DNA of 64,000 bases. It comes from JAXLQL01 sp046331625 (GTDB taxonomy: Bacteria > Acidobacteriota > Terriglobia > Bryobacterales > Bryobacteraceae). This document shows, piece by piece, positions 43,686-52,821 of the stretch (the stretch's first letter is position 1; every line of letters starts with the position of its first letter). Below the pieces are notes generated by a model, which did not search any database, was not told the DNA's origin, and worked only from the letters and a program-made list of their open reading frames with translations. The stretch spans positions 124,001-188,000 of the forward strand of contig JAXLQL010000012.1 of NCBI GenBank assembly GCA_046331625.1, written 5' to 3'. Position numbers and translations under genes: made by a program.

Positions 43686-44873
43686 TCATCCCAGGATCTC
43701 GCGCAATCTCTTGCCGACCACCTCATGCTCTCGCCCCCGCATCATCCACACCGAGATGAGCAGTTGCCCCTTGCCCGGCCGCTGCACGTGAATCGGCGGA
43801 TCGCCAGCCAAGAGCTTGTCGCCCACATCCTTCGCGGTCATGCCCTTCGAAGCTTCGTCCCACTCGACAGTGACGTGAGGAACTTCGTTGGCGATCACGG
43901 GCACGTGGCGATCGGTCTTCACGCCGCGCGCGCCTTCCAGCGCCTTGCGGATCGAAGTCACGCGTGACTCGAGCTCGCGCATCTCGGCCTCGTGGTCCAC
44001 CTTCAAGTACCGCTCCACCGCGGCCAGCACGCCGCATAACTCTTCCTTGCCCACCTTCATTCCGCGACCGATTCCGCCGAACGGAGACATTGCGGGCAAC
44101 GCGGCTTCGATGAGGTCCTTGCGGCCGAGCAGCAATCCGCTGGCCTGCGGTCCACGTAGCGCCTTGCCCCCGGAGAAGATCACCAGGTCGAAACCCATCT
44201 GCATGTACTTCCACAGGTTTTCCTTCGGCGTCGCGTCAGAGGCGCAATCGTTCATCGTGGGGATGCCGCGTTCCTTGCCGATCTTGACGAAGTCCTCGGC
44301 CTTGATCTGTCCGTCGCGGTCGGCCTTGTTCAGAAAGAACATCATGCCGGTGCGCTCGTTGATCGCTGCTTCGAGTTCTTTTCGTGTCTCGACGCTGACG
44401 ATCTTGGCGCCGCAGAGCTCCATCTGATGCTCGTAGCCCGAACGGTGCTTCTTCTGCTGGATGACTTCGTATCGAATGCCGTCGCGCCCGGGGAGTTGAC
44501 GCAGCTTCGCCGCGTCGCCTTGCGACAAGCATGCCGCCGTGCCCACGGTGATGGCCGATGCCGCCCCGCACGTCACCATCGCGGCAGGAGCCTTCACTAG
44601 CTCGGCGATGCGCGCACCCACTTTCTTTTCGAGCTCAGGCAGCGGGATGAAGTAGTGCGAAGCCTCTTCCATAGCGCGGATCACTTCCGGTGGCATGATC
44701 GATCCGCCCAGCACCGTCACCACTCCAACGCCGTTGATTACCGGCTTGATTCCGAGGCTCGAGTACAAAGACGAAGGCGTGGAAGCCATTACTCCAGTGG
44801 CCTTGTTGGCAGCGGCGGCAACTGCAGGCATGGCGGCAGTAGCTTGAAGAACACGGCGGCGGGTTGCTTTCAT
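43686..44873 (-). CDS. SelA-like PLP-dependent aminotransferase-fold protein with Tat-like signal
   Basis: A 395-residue fold-type I PLP protein related to SelA (seryl-tRNA selenium transferase) and the D-glucosaminate lyase group. PLP Lys is probably K237 in VIFSGGKALRGPQASG; MNDCASDATP carries an Asp for the PLP ring nitrogen. The N-terminus MKATRRRVLQATAAMPAVAA looks like a twin-arginine signal, unusual for a PLP enzyme but recurrent in Acidobacteria. It is not expected to make Sec-tRNA: no selB or selC is nearby. A TATACT element sits 6 nt before the ATG. Confidence 0.8.
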   Translation of the reverse strand: MKATRRRVLQATAAMPAVAAAANKATGVMASTPSSLYSSLGIKPVINGVGVVTVLGGSIMPPEVIRAMEEASHYFIPLPELEKKVGARIAELVKAPAAMVTCGAASAITVGTAACLSQGDAAKLRQLPGRDGIRYEVIQQKKHRSGYEHQMELCGAKIVSVETRKELEAAINERTGMMFFLNKADRDGQIKAEDFVKIGKERGIPTMNDCASDATPKENLWKYMQMGFDLVIFSGGKALRGPQASGLLLGRKDLIEAALPAMSPFGGIGRGMKVGKEELCGVLAAVERYLKVDHEAEMRELESRVTSIRKALEGARGVKTDRHVPVIANEVPHVTVEWDEASKGMTAKDVGDKLLAGDPPIHVQRPGKGQLLISVWMMRGREHEVVGKRLREILG

Positions 44874-44879
44874 GCCCCC

Positions 44880-44885
44880 AGTATA
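44880..44885 (-). promoter_or_regulatory. -10-like hexamer TATACT, possible leaderless start
   Basis: TATACT on the minus strand ends 6 nt before the ATG at 44873. Only a G-run separates them, with no Shine-Dalgarno sequence. Confidence 0.4.
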
Positions 44886-44896
44886 TAAGGTCGCTT

Positions 44897-45550
44897 CTAC
44901 CGGCGGCGGCGCCTGGGCGCGGGCGGCGGACTGTATTTGTTCGTCCCCATGCGCGCCACTTCTGCCTCGCCTTGCCTCCATTCGGAAGGATCCTTCGGAG
45001 GCGGAAAGTCATCGGTGTCGAGGATCTTCCACGGCTTGCCCGGCGCCGCAACGGCGACCACCAGCGCCACCACATCGCGAGGACCCTGAAAATAGGACAC
45101 ACGCACATCGTGACTCCCGCGCGTCAGCCGCACCGCACCAGTCGCTCCGGTTGGGCTGTGCTGGCCATCCATCTCTACTACCACCTTGCCGTCCACCGAG
45201 ATGCGCGCGCCGTCGTCTGAGAGAAGGCTGAAGCGATAGACGCCAGCCTCGTCGATCCAGATGCGGCCCGTGTAGTCGATGCCGAACCACTCGAAGCGGT
45301 CCGAGACGCCAGGGAAGCCCTCGTTGAATTGCTGCGGCCACACGTTGAGCGTCTTGGTGTAGATGGAGCCGATGGGCTTGCGGCGGGCGAAATCGGGAAG
45401 GCGATCGGCACCATCCTCCAGTTCGTAGATTTTGCCTTCGAAACCGGAGGTGCTCACCACGGTGGTGCCGAAGATGTACTGCGGCGGCTTGTCTTGGTTC
45501 TGGGCAAGGGCGATGGCGCACGCGAGCGGGCCGAGCGTCCAGAGTCGCAT
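44897..45550 (-). CDS. Secreted PA14-domain protein
   Basis: A 217-residue exported protein (signal peptide ending near ALAQ). It contains a PA14 domain: FEWFGIDYTGRIWIDEAGVY, then FSLLSDDGARISVDGKVVVE and a SHDVRVSYFQGP strand. PA14 domains bind carbohydrates and occur in secreted glycosidases and adhesins. The C-terminus is basic and proline-rich (PPPAPRRRRR). ATG 45550 is chosen because the signal peptide follows at once. Confidence 0.8.
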   Translation of the reverse strand: MRLWTLGPLACAIALAQNQDKPPQYIFGTTVVSTSGFEGKIYELEDGADRLPDFARRKPIGSIYTKTLNVWPQQFNEGFPGVSDRFEWFGIDYTGRIWIDEAGVYRFSLLSDDGARISVDGKVVVEMDGQHSPTGATGAVRLTRGSHDVRVSYFQGPRDVVALVVAVAAPGKPWKILDTDDFPPPKDPSEWRQGEAEVARMGTNKYSPPPAPRRRRR

Positions 45551-45631
45551 GACGATAGTACGCGCGGAGGCTGGCTCGAGTTCCAGATTTACTCGAGCGC
45601 GGTTCGAGTAGACTGTCAACAAGGGACTTTC

Positions 45632-48600
45632 ATGAGGGCATCTCGACTTGGGTTAGCCGCGTTCGTCATTCTTTCTCCGTTTCGTGCCGCCGCGCAGGCC
45701 ACTGACGGCAACGTCACCGGCGTTGTCTTTGACACCACCGGAGCCGCCATCGCCGGCGCGGGAGTGGAACTCCTCAACGCTGCTACGGGTGTGAAATCCA
45801 ATACGGCAACGGACGTCCGGGGCGCGTATCGCTTCGGCAACGTTCCGATCGGCAAGTACACCATCACGGTCACTGCCGCTGGCTTTGCGCCGGCCTCGCT
45901 CAAAGACGTTGCCGTGGAACTCAATCGCACCGCCACGGCGAACCTGACGCTCAACGTGGGAAATGTTTCCACTGCGGTGGAAGTGTCCGAGGCCGCGGCG
46001 CTGATCGACTCCACCACGGCCCAGATCACCAATACCTACGAACGCAGGTTGGCGACCGAACACCCGCTCTCGGCCAATCCGAGCGGCGGCGTCTACAACC
46101 TCTCGCTGATCGGAGCGGGCGTTGCGAGTTCGGGCGGCATCGGCGCCGGCACGGGGCCTTCCGTAGGCGGCATCCGGCCTCGCAATAACAACTTCACCGT
46201 GGAAGGCGTCGACAACAACAACAAGAACGTCACCGGACCTATCATCTATCTGCCCAATGACGCCGTGGGTGAGTTCAGCGTGATGCAGAACCAGTTCAGC
46301 GCCGAGTTCGGCCGAGGCTCCGGCGGGCAGTTCAACGTTACGGTGAAGAGTGGCACGAATGAGATCCACGGCTCGATCTACGAGTACCTGCTCAACCGCC
46401 GCTTGAATGCTAACGATCAAGCCGCGGCGCGGCAAGGGATCTTCACTCCGCCTCGCTACGATCAGAACCGGCTCGGCGGCCAAGCCGGCGGTCCGCTGCT
46501 ACGCAATCGATGGTTTCTTTACGGACTCTACGAGTACAACCCGGAAGGCCGTGCGAGCGTGCCGGCGCAACCGGTGCTGGCGCCCACCGAAGCAGGGTAT
46601 GGCCTCTTGAGCGCGATGCCGGGCGTTTCGCGTGGCAACCTCGAAATGCTCCGCAAGTACGCTCCGCCTGCCGCGACTCGCACCCGCGACACTCCCGTGA
46701 ACGGAGTGCAGATTCCCATCGGCATTTTCACCGTAGTGCGGCCGAGTTACTCCAACACGTACAACTGGCTGGTCTCGAGCGACTACAGCATCGGCGCGAA
46801 AGATCAACTCCGCGCCCGCTACATCACCAACGACAATCAGGGGCTCGATACCGGAGCCGCACTGCCGCAGTTCTTCACGCCGCAACCGGTGGTGTCACGC
46901 ATGGCCTCGGCCGGATACTTCCACAGTTTCGCTCCGAACGTCAACAACGAGCTTCGCGTAGCTTGGAACAGCAACCGAAACACGCGCGTGATGCCCGATC
47001 TTGGCTGGCCCGGCCTCGATGTCTTCCCGAACGCCGGCATCCGCAACGACCTCAATCTCAACATCGGTCCGAACAACAACACTCCCGGCGACGTGAACCA
47101 GAACACATATCAGGTCGTGAACAACCTGAGTTGGACCAAGGGCCGCCACGACCTGAAATTCGGCCTCGATTTCCGCTTCCAACGCTTCGCATCCACCTAC
47201 GTGCCGCGCGCCCGGGGAGACTATCAATGGACCACCCTCGAGCGTTATCTCAACGACACCATTCCCGACTTCATCGCGCAGCGCAACGTGGGAGGGCTCC
47301 AGTACAACGGCAACGTGGAGTCGTACTACGGATTCGCGAACGACAACTTCCGCCTACGGCAAAACCTGACGATCAACGTGGGGATCCGCTACGAGCGCAA
47401 TGGGGTCGCCAAGTCAATGCAGGAGTTTGACCTCAACAAGCTCGCCGACGTGCCAGGCGTACTGACGTTCCGCGCACCTACGCCGACGAATCGGAATTTC
47501 GCGCCTCGCGTGGGCTTCGCGTGGTCGCCCGGCCGTAGTGGCAAGACTTCGATCCGAGGCGGATTCGGCATCGGCTATGATTCGTGGTTCGACAACATCG
47601 GAACGCAAGCGCGCCCGCCCCAGGCCAACTCGAACGTGGACATCACCGGCAACCCGGGCACCGGCTTCCTTGCTCGCGGCGGAATCCCAGCATCGGCACG
47701 CGCCGCTACCCTTACGCCAGCCGAAGCGAAGGCGCAGACGTCCTACTTGCTTGACCCAGTGCAGCGCTTGCCGTACGCCATCACGATGAACGTGGGCGTG
47801 CAGCGCTCCTTCGCCAATGACTATACGATGGAGGTCCGCTACGTCGGAACCAAAGGTGTCCACTTGCTCATGCAGGGTCAGTTGAATCGCAATTCCCTGG
47901 TCACCGGGAATTTCAACCTGCCCACCTACCTGGAAGCGCCGAGCCAAGCCACACTCAATGCGCTGACCATCAACACCAATGCCTTCACGCAGCTTCGCCA
48001 GACAGCGGCTTGGAATCCGTTGCTTCCCTACGGCTTCACCACTGCCATCATTACCTATCAAGCGCGAGGCAACTCTCGCTATCACGGCCTCGCCATCGAT
48101 CTGAAGAAACGCTATTCGAAGAATCTGATGTTCATCGCCGCGTACACGCTGAGCCGCACGATCGACGACTCCACGGCGGAACTCAATTCGATCGTCGCCA
48201 CGCCGCGCCGCCCGCAGGACTTCAACAACTACCGTGCCGAGCGCTCATTCTCTCCGCTCGATCGCCGGCACCGATTCACGTTCACACCGGTTTTCAACAC
48301 GCCCTGGTTGAGTAGTCACAAGAATCCATTGCTGCGTGGCGTGATCGGCAATTGGCAGCTATCCGGCACCTACACCGCGGAGACCGGAACGTGGGCTACT
48401 CCGCAGAGCGGCGTCGATTCGAATCAAAACGGCGACTCGGCAACTGACCGAGTGATACTCAATCCCAAAGGGACGCCCGGCACTTCGAGCGGCGTGACCG
48501 CGTTGCGCAATTCGTCGAATCAAACGGTGGCGTACCTGGCCCAGAACCCCAGTGCACAATTCATCCTCGCGCAGATCGGCGCTCTCGCCGATTCCGGACG

Positions 48601-48877
48601 CAACATTCTGCGCACGCCCGGCATCAACAACATCGACCTGACCATCGCCAAGAACATCCCGATTCGCGAACACCGCCAGTTGCAAATTCGCGCCGACCTG
48701 TTCAACGCCGCCAATCACCCACAGTACACGCTGGGCAACATCGACAGCATCCGCCTGCGGAACACTTCGGGCAATGCCAACATGTTCGTCCCCGGCAACC
48801 CGTTGTTCGGCCGATGGGATCAAGTTTTCAGCAGCAATCCTCGCATCGCGCAGATCACGGCGAAATTCACGTTCTGA
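45632..48877 (+). CDS. TonB-dependent receptor, Oar-like, with carboxypeptidase-regulatory domain
   Basis: A 1081-residue outer-membrane protein. Signal peptide (about residues 1-22), carboxypeptidase-regulatory domain (NVTGVVFDTTGAAIAGAGVE), a plug with VGGIRPRNNNFTVEGVDNNN and NQFSAEFGRGSGGQFNVTVK, then a long barrel ending AQITAKFTF. Same family as the receptor at 19484 but clearly a different paralogue; no close DNA similarity is evident. Start 45632 has aaggga upstream and begins with the signal peptide. A nutrient-uptake or export role is typical; the ligand is unknown. Confidence 0.9.
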   Translation: MRASRLGLAAFVILSPFRAAAQATDGNVTGVVFDTTGAAIAGAGVELLNAATGVKSNTATDVRGAYRFGNVPIGKYTITVTAAGFAPASLKDVAVELNRTATANLTLNVGNVSTAVEVSEAAALIDSTTAQITNTYERRLATEHPLSANPSGGVYNLSLIGAGVASSGGIGAGTGPSVGGIRPRNNNFTVEGVDNNNKNVTGPIIYLPNDAVGEFSVMQNQFSAEFGRGSGGQFNVTVKSGTNEIHGSIYEYLLNRRLNANDQAAARQGIFTPPRYDQNRLGGQAGGPLLRNRWFLYGLYEYNPEGRASVPAQPVLAPTEAGYGLLSAMPGVSRGNLEMLRKYAPPAATRTRDTPVNGVQIPIGIFTVVRPSYSNTYNWLVSSDYSIGAKDQLRARYITNDNQGLDTGAALPQFFTPQPVVSRMASAGYFHSFAPNVNNELRVAWNSNRNTRVMPDLGWPGLDVFPNAGIRNDLNLNIGPNNNTPGDVNQNTYQVVNNLSWTKGRHDLKFGLDFRFQRFASTYVPRARGDYQWTTLERYLNDTIPDFIAQRNVGGLQYNGNVESYYGFANDNFRLRQNLTINVGIRYERNGVAKSMQEFDLNKLADVPGVLTFRAPTPTNRNFAPRVGFAWSPGRSGKTSIRGGFGIGYDSWFDNIGTQARPPQANSNVDITGNPGTGFLARGGIPASARAATLTPAEAKAQTSYLLDPVQRLPYAITMNVGVQRSFANDYTMEVRYVGTKGVHLLMQGQLNRNSLVTGNFNLPTYLEAPSQATLNALTINTNAFTQLRQTAAWNPLLPYGFTTAIITYQARGNSRYHGLAIDLKKRYSKNLMFIAAYTLSRTIDDSTAELNSIVATPRRPQDFNNYRAERSFSPLDRRHRFTFTPVFNTPWLSSHKNPLLRGVIGNWQLSGTYTAETGTWATPQSGVDSNQNGDSATDRVILNPKGTPGTSSGVTALRNSSNQTVAYLAQNPSAQFILAQIGALADSGRNILRTPGINNIDLTIAKNIPIREHRQLQIRADLFNAANHPQYTLGNIDSIRLRNTSGNANMFVPGNPLFGRWDQVFSSNPRIAQITAKFTF

Positions 48878-48968
48878 TCTCGCGGCTGACTCGTCAGGCG
48901 TTCACCCGAGCCGCGCTAGGAGATTTTCTCAAGGAAGAAATCCCCCGCTCCGCCGACTACCTGATTGA

Positions 48969-49538
48969 ATGCGATCGATTCCCATCGCGGCGGTAGCAGG
49001 CGTAGAGCATGACCGGCCCGCGGACCGTCTCTACGAAAGCTCGATGGCCCTCTACGGCTCCGCGCTCGAACGCTTGGCTGCGGCCTACGAAGCCGACCCG
49101 GATCTGCGCCGCGACCTCCTACAGGAAATCCACACGGCGCTGTGGCGCAGCTTCGCGCTCTTTGACGAGCGCTGCTCGCTGCGCACCTGGATCTACCGGG
49201 TGGCGCACAACACCGCGTCATCGCACGTAGCGCGGCAGATGCGATGGCGCGCGCATCAGTGGACCAGCCTCGAAGGCGCTGCCGCGCTCGCATGTTCCGG
49301 GAACACTGAAAGCTCCGTGGCAGGCCGCCAGATGCTCGAGCGGCTGATGGCTCTCGTGCGCGAACTCCGCCCGCTGGACCGGCAAGTCATTCTGCTCTAT
49401 CTCGAAGGGCTCGACGGAGCATCCATTGCCGAAGTCACCGGGCTTTCCGCCCAAGCGGTGGCGGGCAAGATCCACCGCATCAAAGCGATCCTCGGGCGCC
49501 GCTTCCACCAAGGAGAGAACAAGAATGGCCGAAAATGA
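48969..49538 (+). CDS. ECF-type RNA polymerase sigma factor
   Basis: A 189-residue sigma-70 family protein. Region 2 covers about residues 30-95 (LRRDLLQEIHTALWRSFALF, SLRTWIYRVAHNTASSHV) and region 4 about residues 125-175 (LRPLDRQVILLYLEGLDGAS, then IAEVTGLSAQAVAGKIHR). The 3' end overlaps a membrane protein gene by 14 bp, the usual place for an anti-sigma or regulator. The start is uncertain; another ATG inside (MALYGS at residue 26) would also keep region 2. Confidence 0.85.
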   Translation: MRSIPIAAVAGVEHDRPADRLYESSMALYGSALERLAAAYEADPDLRRDLLQEIHTALWRSFALFDERCSLRTWIYRVAHNTASSHVARQMRWRAHQWTSLEGAAALACSGNTESSVAGRQMLERLMALVRELRPLDRQVILLYLEGLDGASIAEVTGLSAQAVAGKIHRIKAILGRRFHQGENKNGRK

Positions 49539-50097
49539 TTTTGCGGAAGACATTCGCGCGGCTTGGCAGGGCTCGCCGCTGACCGATACGCTGCTCCGGC
49601 GCAACGTACGTTGGTTCGCCTTGCGGACGCGCGCTGCTGACGCGATCGCGGTGCTCTTCCAGGCGGCATTCGTACCTTGGTGGGCGGCCTTCGCCTGGGG
49701 CAGCGAGACGCTGCTCTGCCGCATCGGATGCGCCCTGCTCGCCTTGGCCGCAGCCTACACGCTCGTGCGGCTGGTGAGCTTCTGCTTCGTCGGACGCTTG
49801 CCCTCCGAACCCGGCGCTGCCACGGCAGCCTTCTATCGAGCGGAATTGAGGCGGCGGCTGGCAGGGCAGGAAAGCCTCGCGCAGTGGGTGGTCTGGCCCG
49901 CGGTGCCCGGACTGGTGCTCGCGATCATCGGTTGGGCGGCCTCGTCTCCGGAGCAATGGAAGGAGATCGTGGGAGTGATTGCGTCCTGGGTTGGAGTTCA
50001 CTACGCCTACGTTCTCCAGAGTCGAGAGGCAGCGGCGAAACTGCGAAAGGAGATCGCACTGCTCGATTGTGATACCCTCGCCCCCAGGCACCCATGA
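49525..50097 (+). CDS. Membrane protein, possible anti-sigma partner
   Basis: A 190-residue protein with about four hydrophobic segments (around residues 38-58, 62-88, 122-140, 145-165), a soluble N-terminus (AENDFAEDIRAAWQGSP) and a charged C-terminal tail. No zinc-binding anti-sigma motif (HxxxCxxC) is visible. Gene order and the 14-bp overlap with the ECF sigma gene suggest it regulates that sigma factor; this is inference. The ribosome-binding site aggaga lies 10 nt upstream of ATG 49525. Confidence 0.65.
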   Translation: MAENDFAEDIRAAWQGSPLTDTLLRRNVRWFALRTRAADAIAVLFQAAFVPWWAAFAWGSETLLCRIGCALLALAAAYTLVRLVSFCFVGRLPSEPGAATAAFYRAELRRRLAGQESLAQWVVWPAVPGLVLAIIGWAASSPEQWKEIVGVIASWVGVHYAYVLQSREAAAKLRKEIALLDCDTLAPRHP

Positions 50098-51014
50098 CGA
50101 GGCGAAACATGATTGCGGGGCTCGGCGCGCTCGCCGCCGCGGCCGAAACGAAAGAGCGATACAGACTGGGCGTGATGGCGACGATGTTCGCGCCATTGCC
50201 TCTCGACGATGCGATGACGCGTATCCGCAACATCGGATACCGCTACATCAGCATGGGCCGCACGCACGCGGGCCAACCGGTGTTCGATCCCGCGATGAGC
50301 AAAGCGGGCCGGAAGCAGATGCTCGCGCGGATCCGCAACCTGGGCGTCGAGCCGTTCCTGAGCTTGGGTGGGTTCCAGGCCGAACCATCAACGCCCGAAG
50401 GACTCGAGCGCTACAAGGCGCAACTCGACCTCTGCGCCGACTTCGAGATTCCCATCATGGTGGGCGGCGGTCCGTGGTACTTCACGAAGTTCCCCACCGT
50501 GCCGAAGCGCGATCGCGACTGGCAGCAGGATGTGAGCCGCTTTTACGCGGGGCTCGAGAAGGCGATCCGCCATGCCGAGCAAGCGCGCGTGGTGATCGCG
50601 CTGAAGCCGCACACGGGAATCACGGCGCGGGCGAAAGACTGCATCGAGGTGGTGAAGCGAGTGGGCTCGCCGCAGTTGAAGATCTCGTGGGACGCCGGGA
50701 ACATTTCCTACTACGAGGGGATTTATCCGGATCCCGATTTGGCCGACCTCGCGCCGCACGTCAACAGCGTCTGCATCAAGGATCACAAGGGGCTCCGCGG
50801 CGTAGGTGACTTTCCCGTGCCTGGGCAAGGCAACATCGACCACGAAGCGATGTTCCGTACGCTCTTCGCGGCCGGGTTCCGTGGGCCGATGTCGATCGAG
50901 CGTGTGGATGGAACGGATGGCGGGATGAACAAGGTCCCGCCGGCGGTTGTGGAGGAGCGGTTGACGACGGCGTATCGGTATCTTGCGCCGTTGCTCGATC
51001 GGATCACGGCGTAG
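50094..51014 (+). CDS. Sugar phosphate isomerase/epimerase (xylose isomerase-like TIM barrel)
   Basis: A 306-residue protein with a Tat-like start (MTRRNMIAGLGALAAAAETK). The barrel shows metal-site strands typical of the AP endonuclease 2/xylose isomerase superfamily: VVIALKPHTGI, LKISWDAGNISYYEG, VNSVCIKDHKG and GPMSIERVDG. Substrate unknown; exported members are common in Acidobacteria and Planctomycetes. The ATG overlaps the stop of the upstream membrane protein gene (ATGA), although no functional link is evident. Confidence 0.82.
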   Translation: MTRRNMIAGLGALAAAAETKERYRLGVMATMFAPLPLDDAMTRIRNIGYRYISMGRTHAGQPVFDPAMSKAGRKQMLARIRNLGVEPFLSLGGFQAEPSTPEGLERYKAQLDLCADFEIPIMVGGGPWYFTKFPTVPKRDRDWQQDVSRFYAGLEKAIRHAEQARVVIALKPHTGITARAKDCIEVVKRVGSPQLKISWDAGNISYYEGIYPDPDLADLAPHVNSVCIKDHKGLRGVGDFPVPGQGNIDHEAMFRTLFAAGFRGPMSIERVDGTDGGMNKVPPAVVEERLTTAYRYLAPLLDRITA

Positions 51015-51038
51015 CCACTCGGGGCGGCTGGCGGGCTC

Positions 51039-51078
51039 CGCGTGTGATCGGCATGTTTTACACGCGAAGCGCGATCAT
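51039..51078 (+). repeat. Conserved 40-bp leader upstream of Rpn gene (copy 2)
   Basis: cgcgtgtgatcggcatgttt, then tacacgcgaagcgcgatcat, directly precedes the ATG. It recurs 912 bp downstream at 51951-51990 and, diverged, on the minus strand at 19417-19457. In this copy cgcgtgt and acacgcg form a 7-bp inverted repeat, which is imperfect in the others. Confidence 0.7.
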
Positions 51079-51909
51079 ATGCGCATGAAAGAGCATATGG
51101 CGTACGATCGCATGCTGAAGGACATCTTCATGCACGATCGTCCGCGGTTCTTTGAGCGAGTATTGGGGATCTCGCGGCCCCGCGCATTCCTCAATGTCGA
51201 GTTGCCGACGACGCTCGAACGCAGAGCGGATCTGGTGATTCGGGTCAAGAGCGGTACCATCCGCCACATCGAATTTCAGAGCCACAATCGTCGGGACCTC
51301 CCGTATCGGCAGGGCATCGATTGTTTCCTGATCGCCCAGCGATACAAGACGCAGGTGGACCAAACCGTGATCTACTTCGGATCGCGGCGCATGACGATGC
51401 CGGCCGAGCTCGACGCCGGATCAGCCCACGTCGCGTATCGGCTGATCGATATCCGCGACTATCGCGCGGGCGAGTTGATGGAAGGCGGAGGTCCGGGGGA
51501 TCTGGTGCTGGCGACGCTGGCGCGAGACGGGAAGAAGCAACTGCGGCGGATCCTCAGGAAGGTGATGGAGCTCCCCGAGCAGCAGAAGCGGCGCGCGCTG
51601 ACGCAGATCGCGGGGCTGGCAGGGTTGCGGAACTTGGACGAACCACTCAAAATGGAGATGAAGCACATGGGATTGCCGGCGAGCATGTTGAACAATGTCC
51701 TGCTGAAGGACTTCATCAAGAGCGAGCGCGAAGAGGGCCGTGCGGAAGCGCGGATTAGCATCCTTCGCGACCAACTCGAAGAGAAGTTTGGACCGTTGCC
51801 TGCCTGGGCGCGGAATCGAGTCCGCGAGGGCACCCGCAAACAGCATGAACTGTGGCTCAAGAAGGTCTTGAAGAGCCGCTCACTCGAAGGCGTCATCGGC
51901 CGGATGTAG
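51079..51909 (+). CDS. Rpn family recombination-promoting nuclease/putative transposase with DUF4351
   Basis: A 276-residue intact copy. The nuclease motif is D51 (RRADLVIRV), E65 and Q67 (IRHIEFQSHN). The C-terminal part has KMEMKHMGLPASMLNNVLLK, a short EEGRAEARISIL linker and DUF4351 (QLEEKFGPLPAWARNRV, SLEGVIGRM). Compared with the copy at 18580 the linker is shorter. Forms a tandem pair with the gene at 51991, including the upstream leader, so the unit duplicated is about 912 bp. No terminal inverted repeats or target-site duplications are seen. Confidence 0.86.
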   Translation: MRMKEHMAYDRMLKDIFMHDRPRFFERVLGISRPRAFLNVELPTTLERRADLVIRVKSGTIRHIEFQSHNRRDLPYRQGIDCFLIAQRYKTQVDQTVIYFGSRRMTMPAELDAGSAHVAYRLIDIRDYRAGELMEGGGPGDLVLATLARDGKKQLRRILRKVMELPEQQKRRALTQIAGLAGLRNLDEPLKMEMKHMGLPASMLNNVLLKDFIKSEREEGRAEARISILRDQLEEKFGPLPAWARNRVREGTRKQHELWLKKVLKSRSLEGVIGRM

Positions 51910-51950
51910 CTGCACGAGCCGTTACGTTTTCGGGCTTCACGATCTCGGCC

Positions 51951-51990
51951 CGCGTGTGATCGGCATGTTTTACGTGCGAAGCGCGATCAT
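51951..51990 (+). repeat. Conserved 40-bp leader upstream of Rpn gene (copy 3)
   Basis: Nearly identical to 51039-51078 (tacgtgcg instead of tacacgcg), so the tandem duplication of the gene included its leader. Confidence 0.7.
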
Positions 51991-52821
51991 ATGCGCATGC
52001 AAGAGCATATGGCGTACGATCGCATGCTGAAGGATATCTTCATGCACGATCGGCCGCGGTTCTTCGAGCGAGTGTTGGGGATCTCGCGGCCTCGCGCATT
52101 CCTCAACGTCGAGCTGCCAACCACGCTCGAACGCATAGCGGATCTCGTGATCCGGGTGGAAGGCGGCGGCATCCGCCACATCGAGTTCCAGAGCCACAAT
52201 CACCGTGATCTGGCGTATCGCCAGGGCATCGACTGCTTCTTGATCGCGCAGCGCTACAAGACGCGGGTCGACCAAACGGTGATCTACTTCGGATCGCGGC
52301 GCATGACGATGCCGGCGAAGATCGATGCCGGATCAGCGAAGGTCGAATATCGGCTGATCGACATCCGCGACTATCGGGCGGGGGAGTTGATGGAAGGTGG
52401 AGGTCCCGGGGACCTCGTGCTGGCGACGTTGGCGCGAGACGGGAAGAAGCAACTGAGACGGATCCTCAGGAAGGTGATGGAACTGCCCGAAGAACAGAAG
52501 CGGCGCGCGTTGACGCAGATCGCAGGGCTCGCGGGGTTGCGAAACTTGGATGAACCGCTCAGAATGGAGATGAAGCAGATGGGATTGCCAGCGAGCATGC
52601 TGAATAACGTCCTGTTGAAGGACTTCATCAAGAGCGAGCGCGAAGAGGGCCGAGCCGAAGCGCGGATTGGCATCCTAAGCCATCTTCTCGAAGAGAAGTT
52701 TGGACAGTTGCCTGCATGGGCGCGGAATCGGGTCCGCGAGGGTACCCCCAAACAGCATGAGCTCTGGCTGAAGAAGGTCTTGAAGAGCCGCTCGCTCGAA
52801 GGCGTAATTGGCTGCGGTTAG
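51991..52821 (+). CDS. Rpn family recombination-promoting nuclease/putative transposase with DUF4351
   Basis: A second 276-residue tandem copy, offset 912 bp from the first. The active-site pattern is kept (IADLVIRVEGGGIRHIEFQ). It ends SLEGVIGCG and a TAG stop; the reading frame then continues in phase into an extra C-terminal copy (52822-53091). Differences from the first copy are scattered and mostly conservative, so both may be under selection or recently duplicated. Confidence 0.86.
   Translation: MRMQEHMAYDRMLKDIFMHDRPRFFERVLGISRPRAFLNVELPTTLERIADLVIRVEGGGIRHIEFQSHNHRDLAYRQGIDCFLIAQRYKTRVDQTVIYFGSRRMTMPAKIDAGSAKVEYRLIDIRDYRAGELMEGGGPGDLVLATLARDGKKQLRRILRKVMELPEEQKRRALTQIAGLAGLRNLDEPLRMEMKQMGLPASMLNNVLLKDFIKSEREEGRAEARIGILSHLLEEKFGQLPAWARNRVREGTPKQHELWLKKVLKSRSLEGVIGCG

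Noticed and set aside
43686..44873. Genuine selenocysteine-pathway SelA
   Set aside because: It has a Tat-like leader and there are no selB, selD or tRNA-Sec-like sequences nearby; only the fold family is supported.
48814..48996. Small plus-strand frame after the second TonB receptor gene
   Set aside because: It overlaps the receptor 3' end in another phase and the following sigma gene start; no ribosome-binding site or recognised domain.
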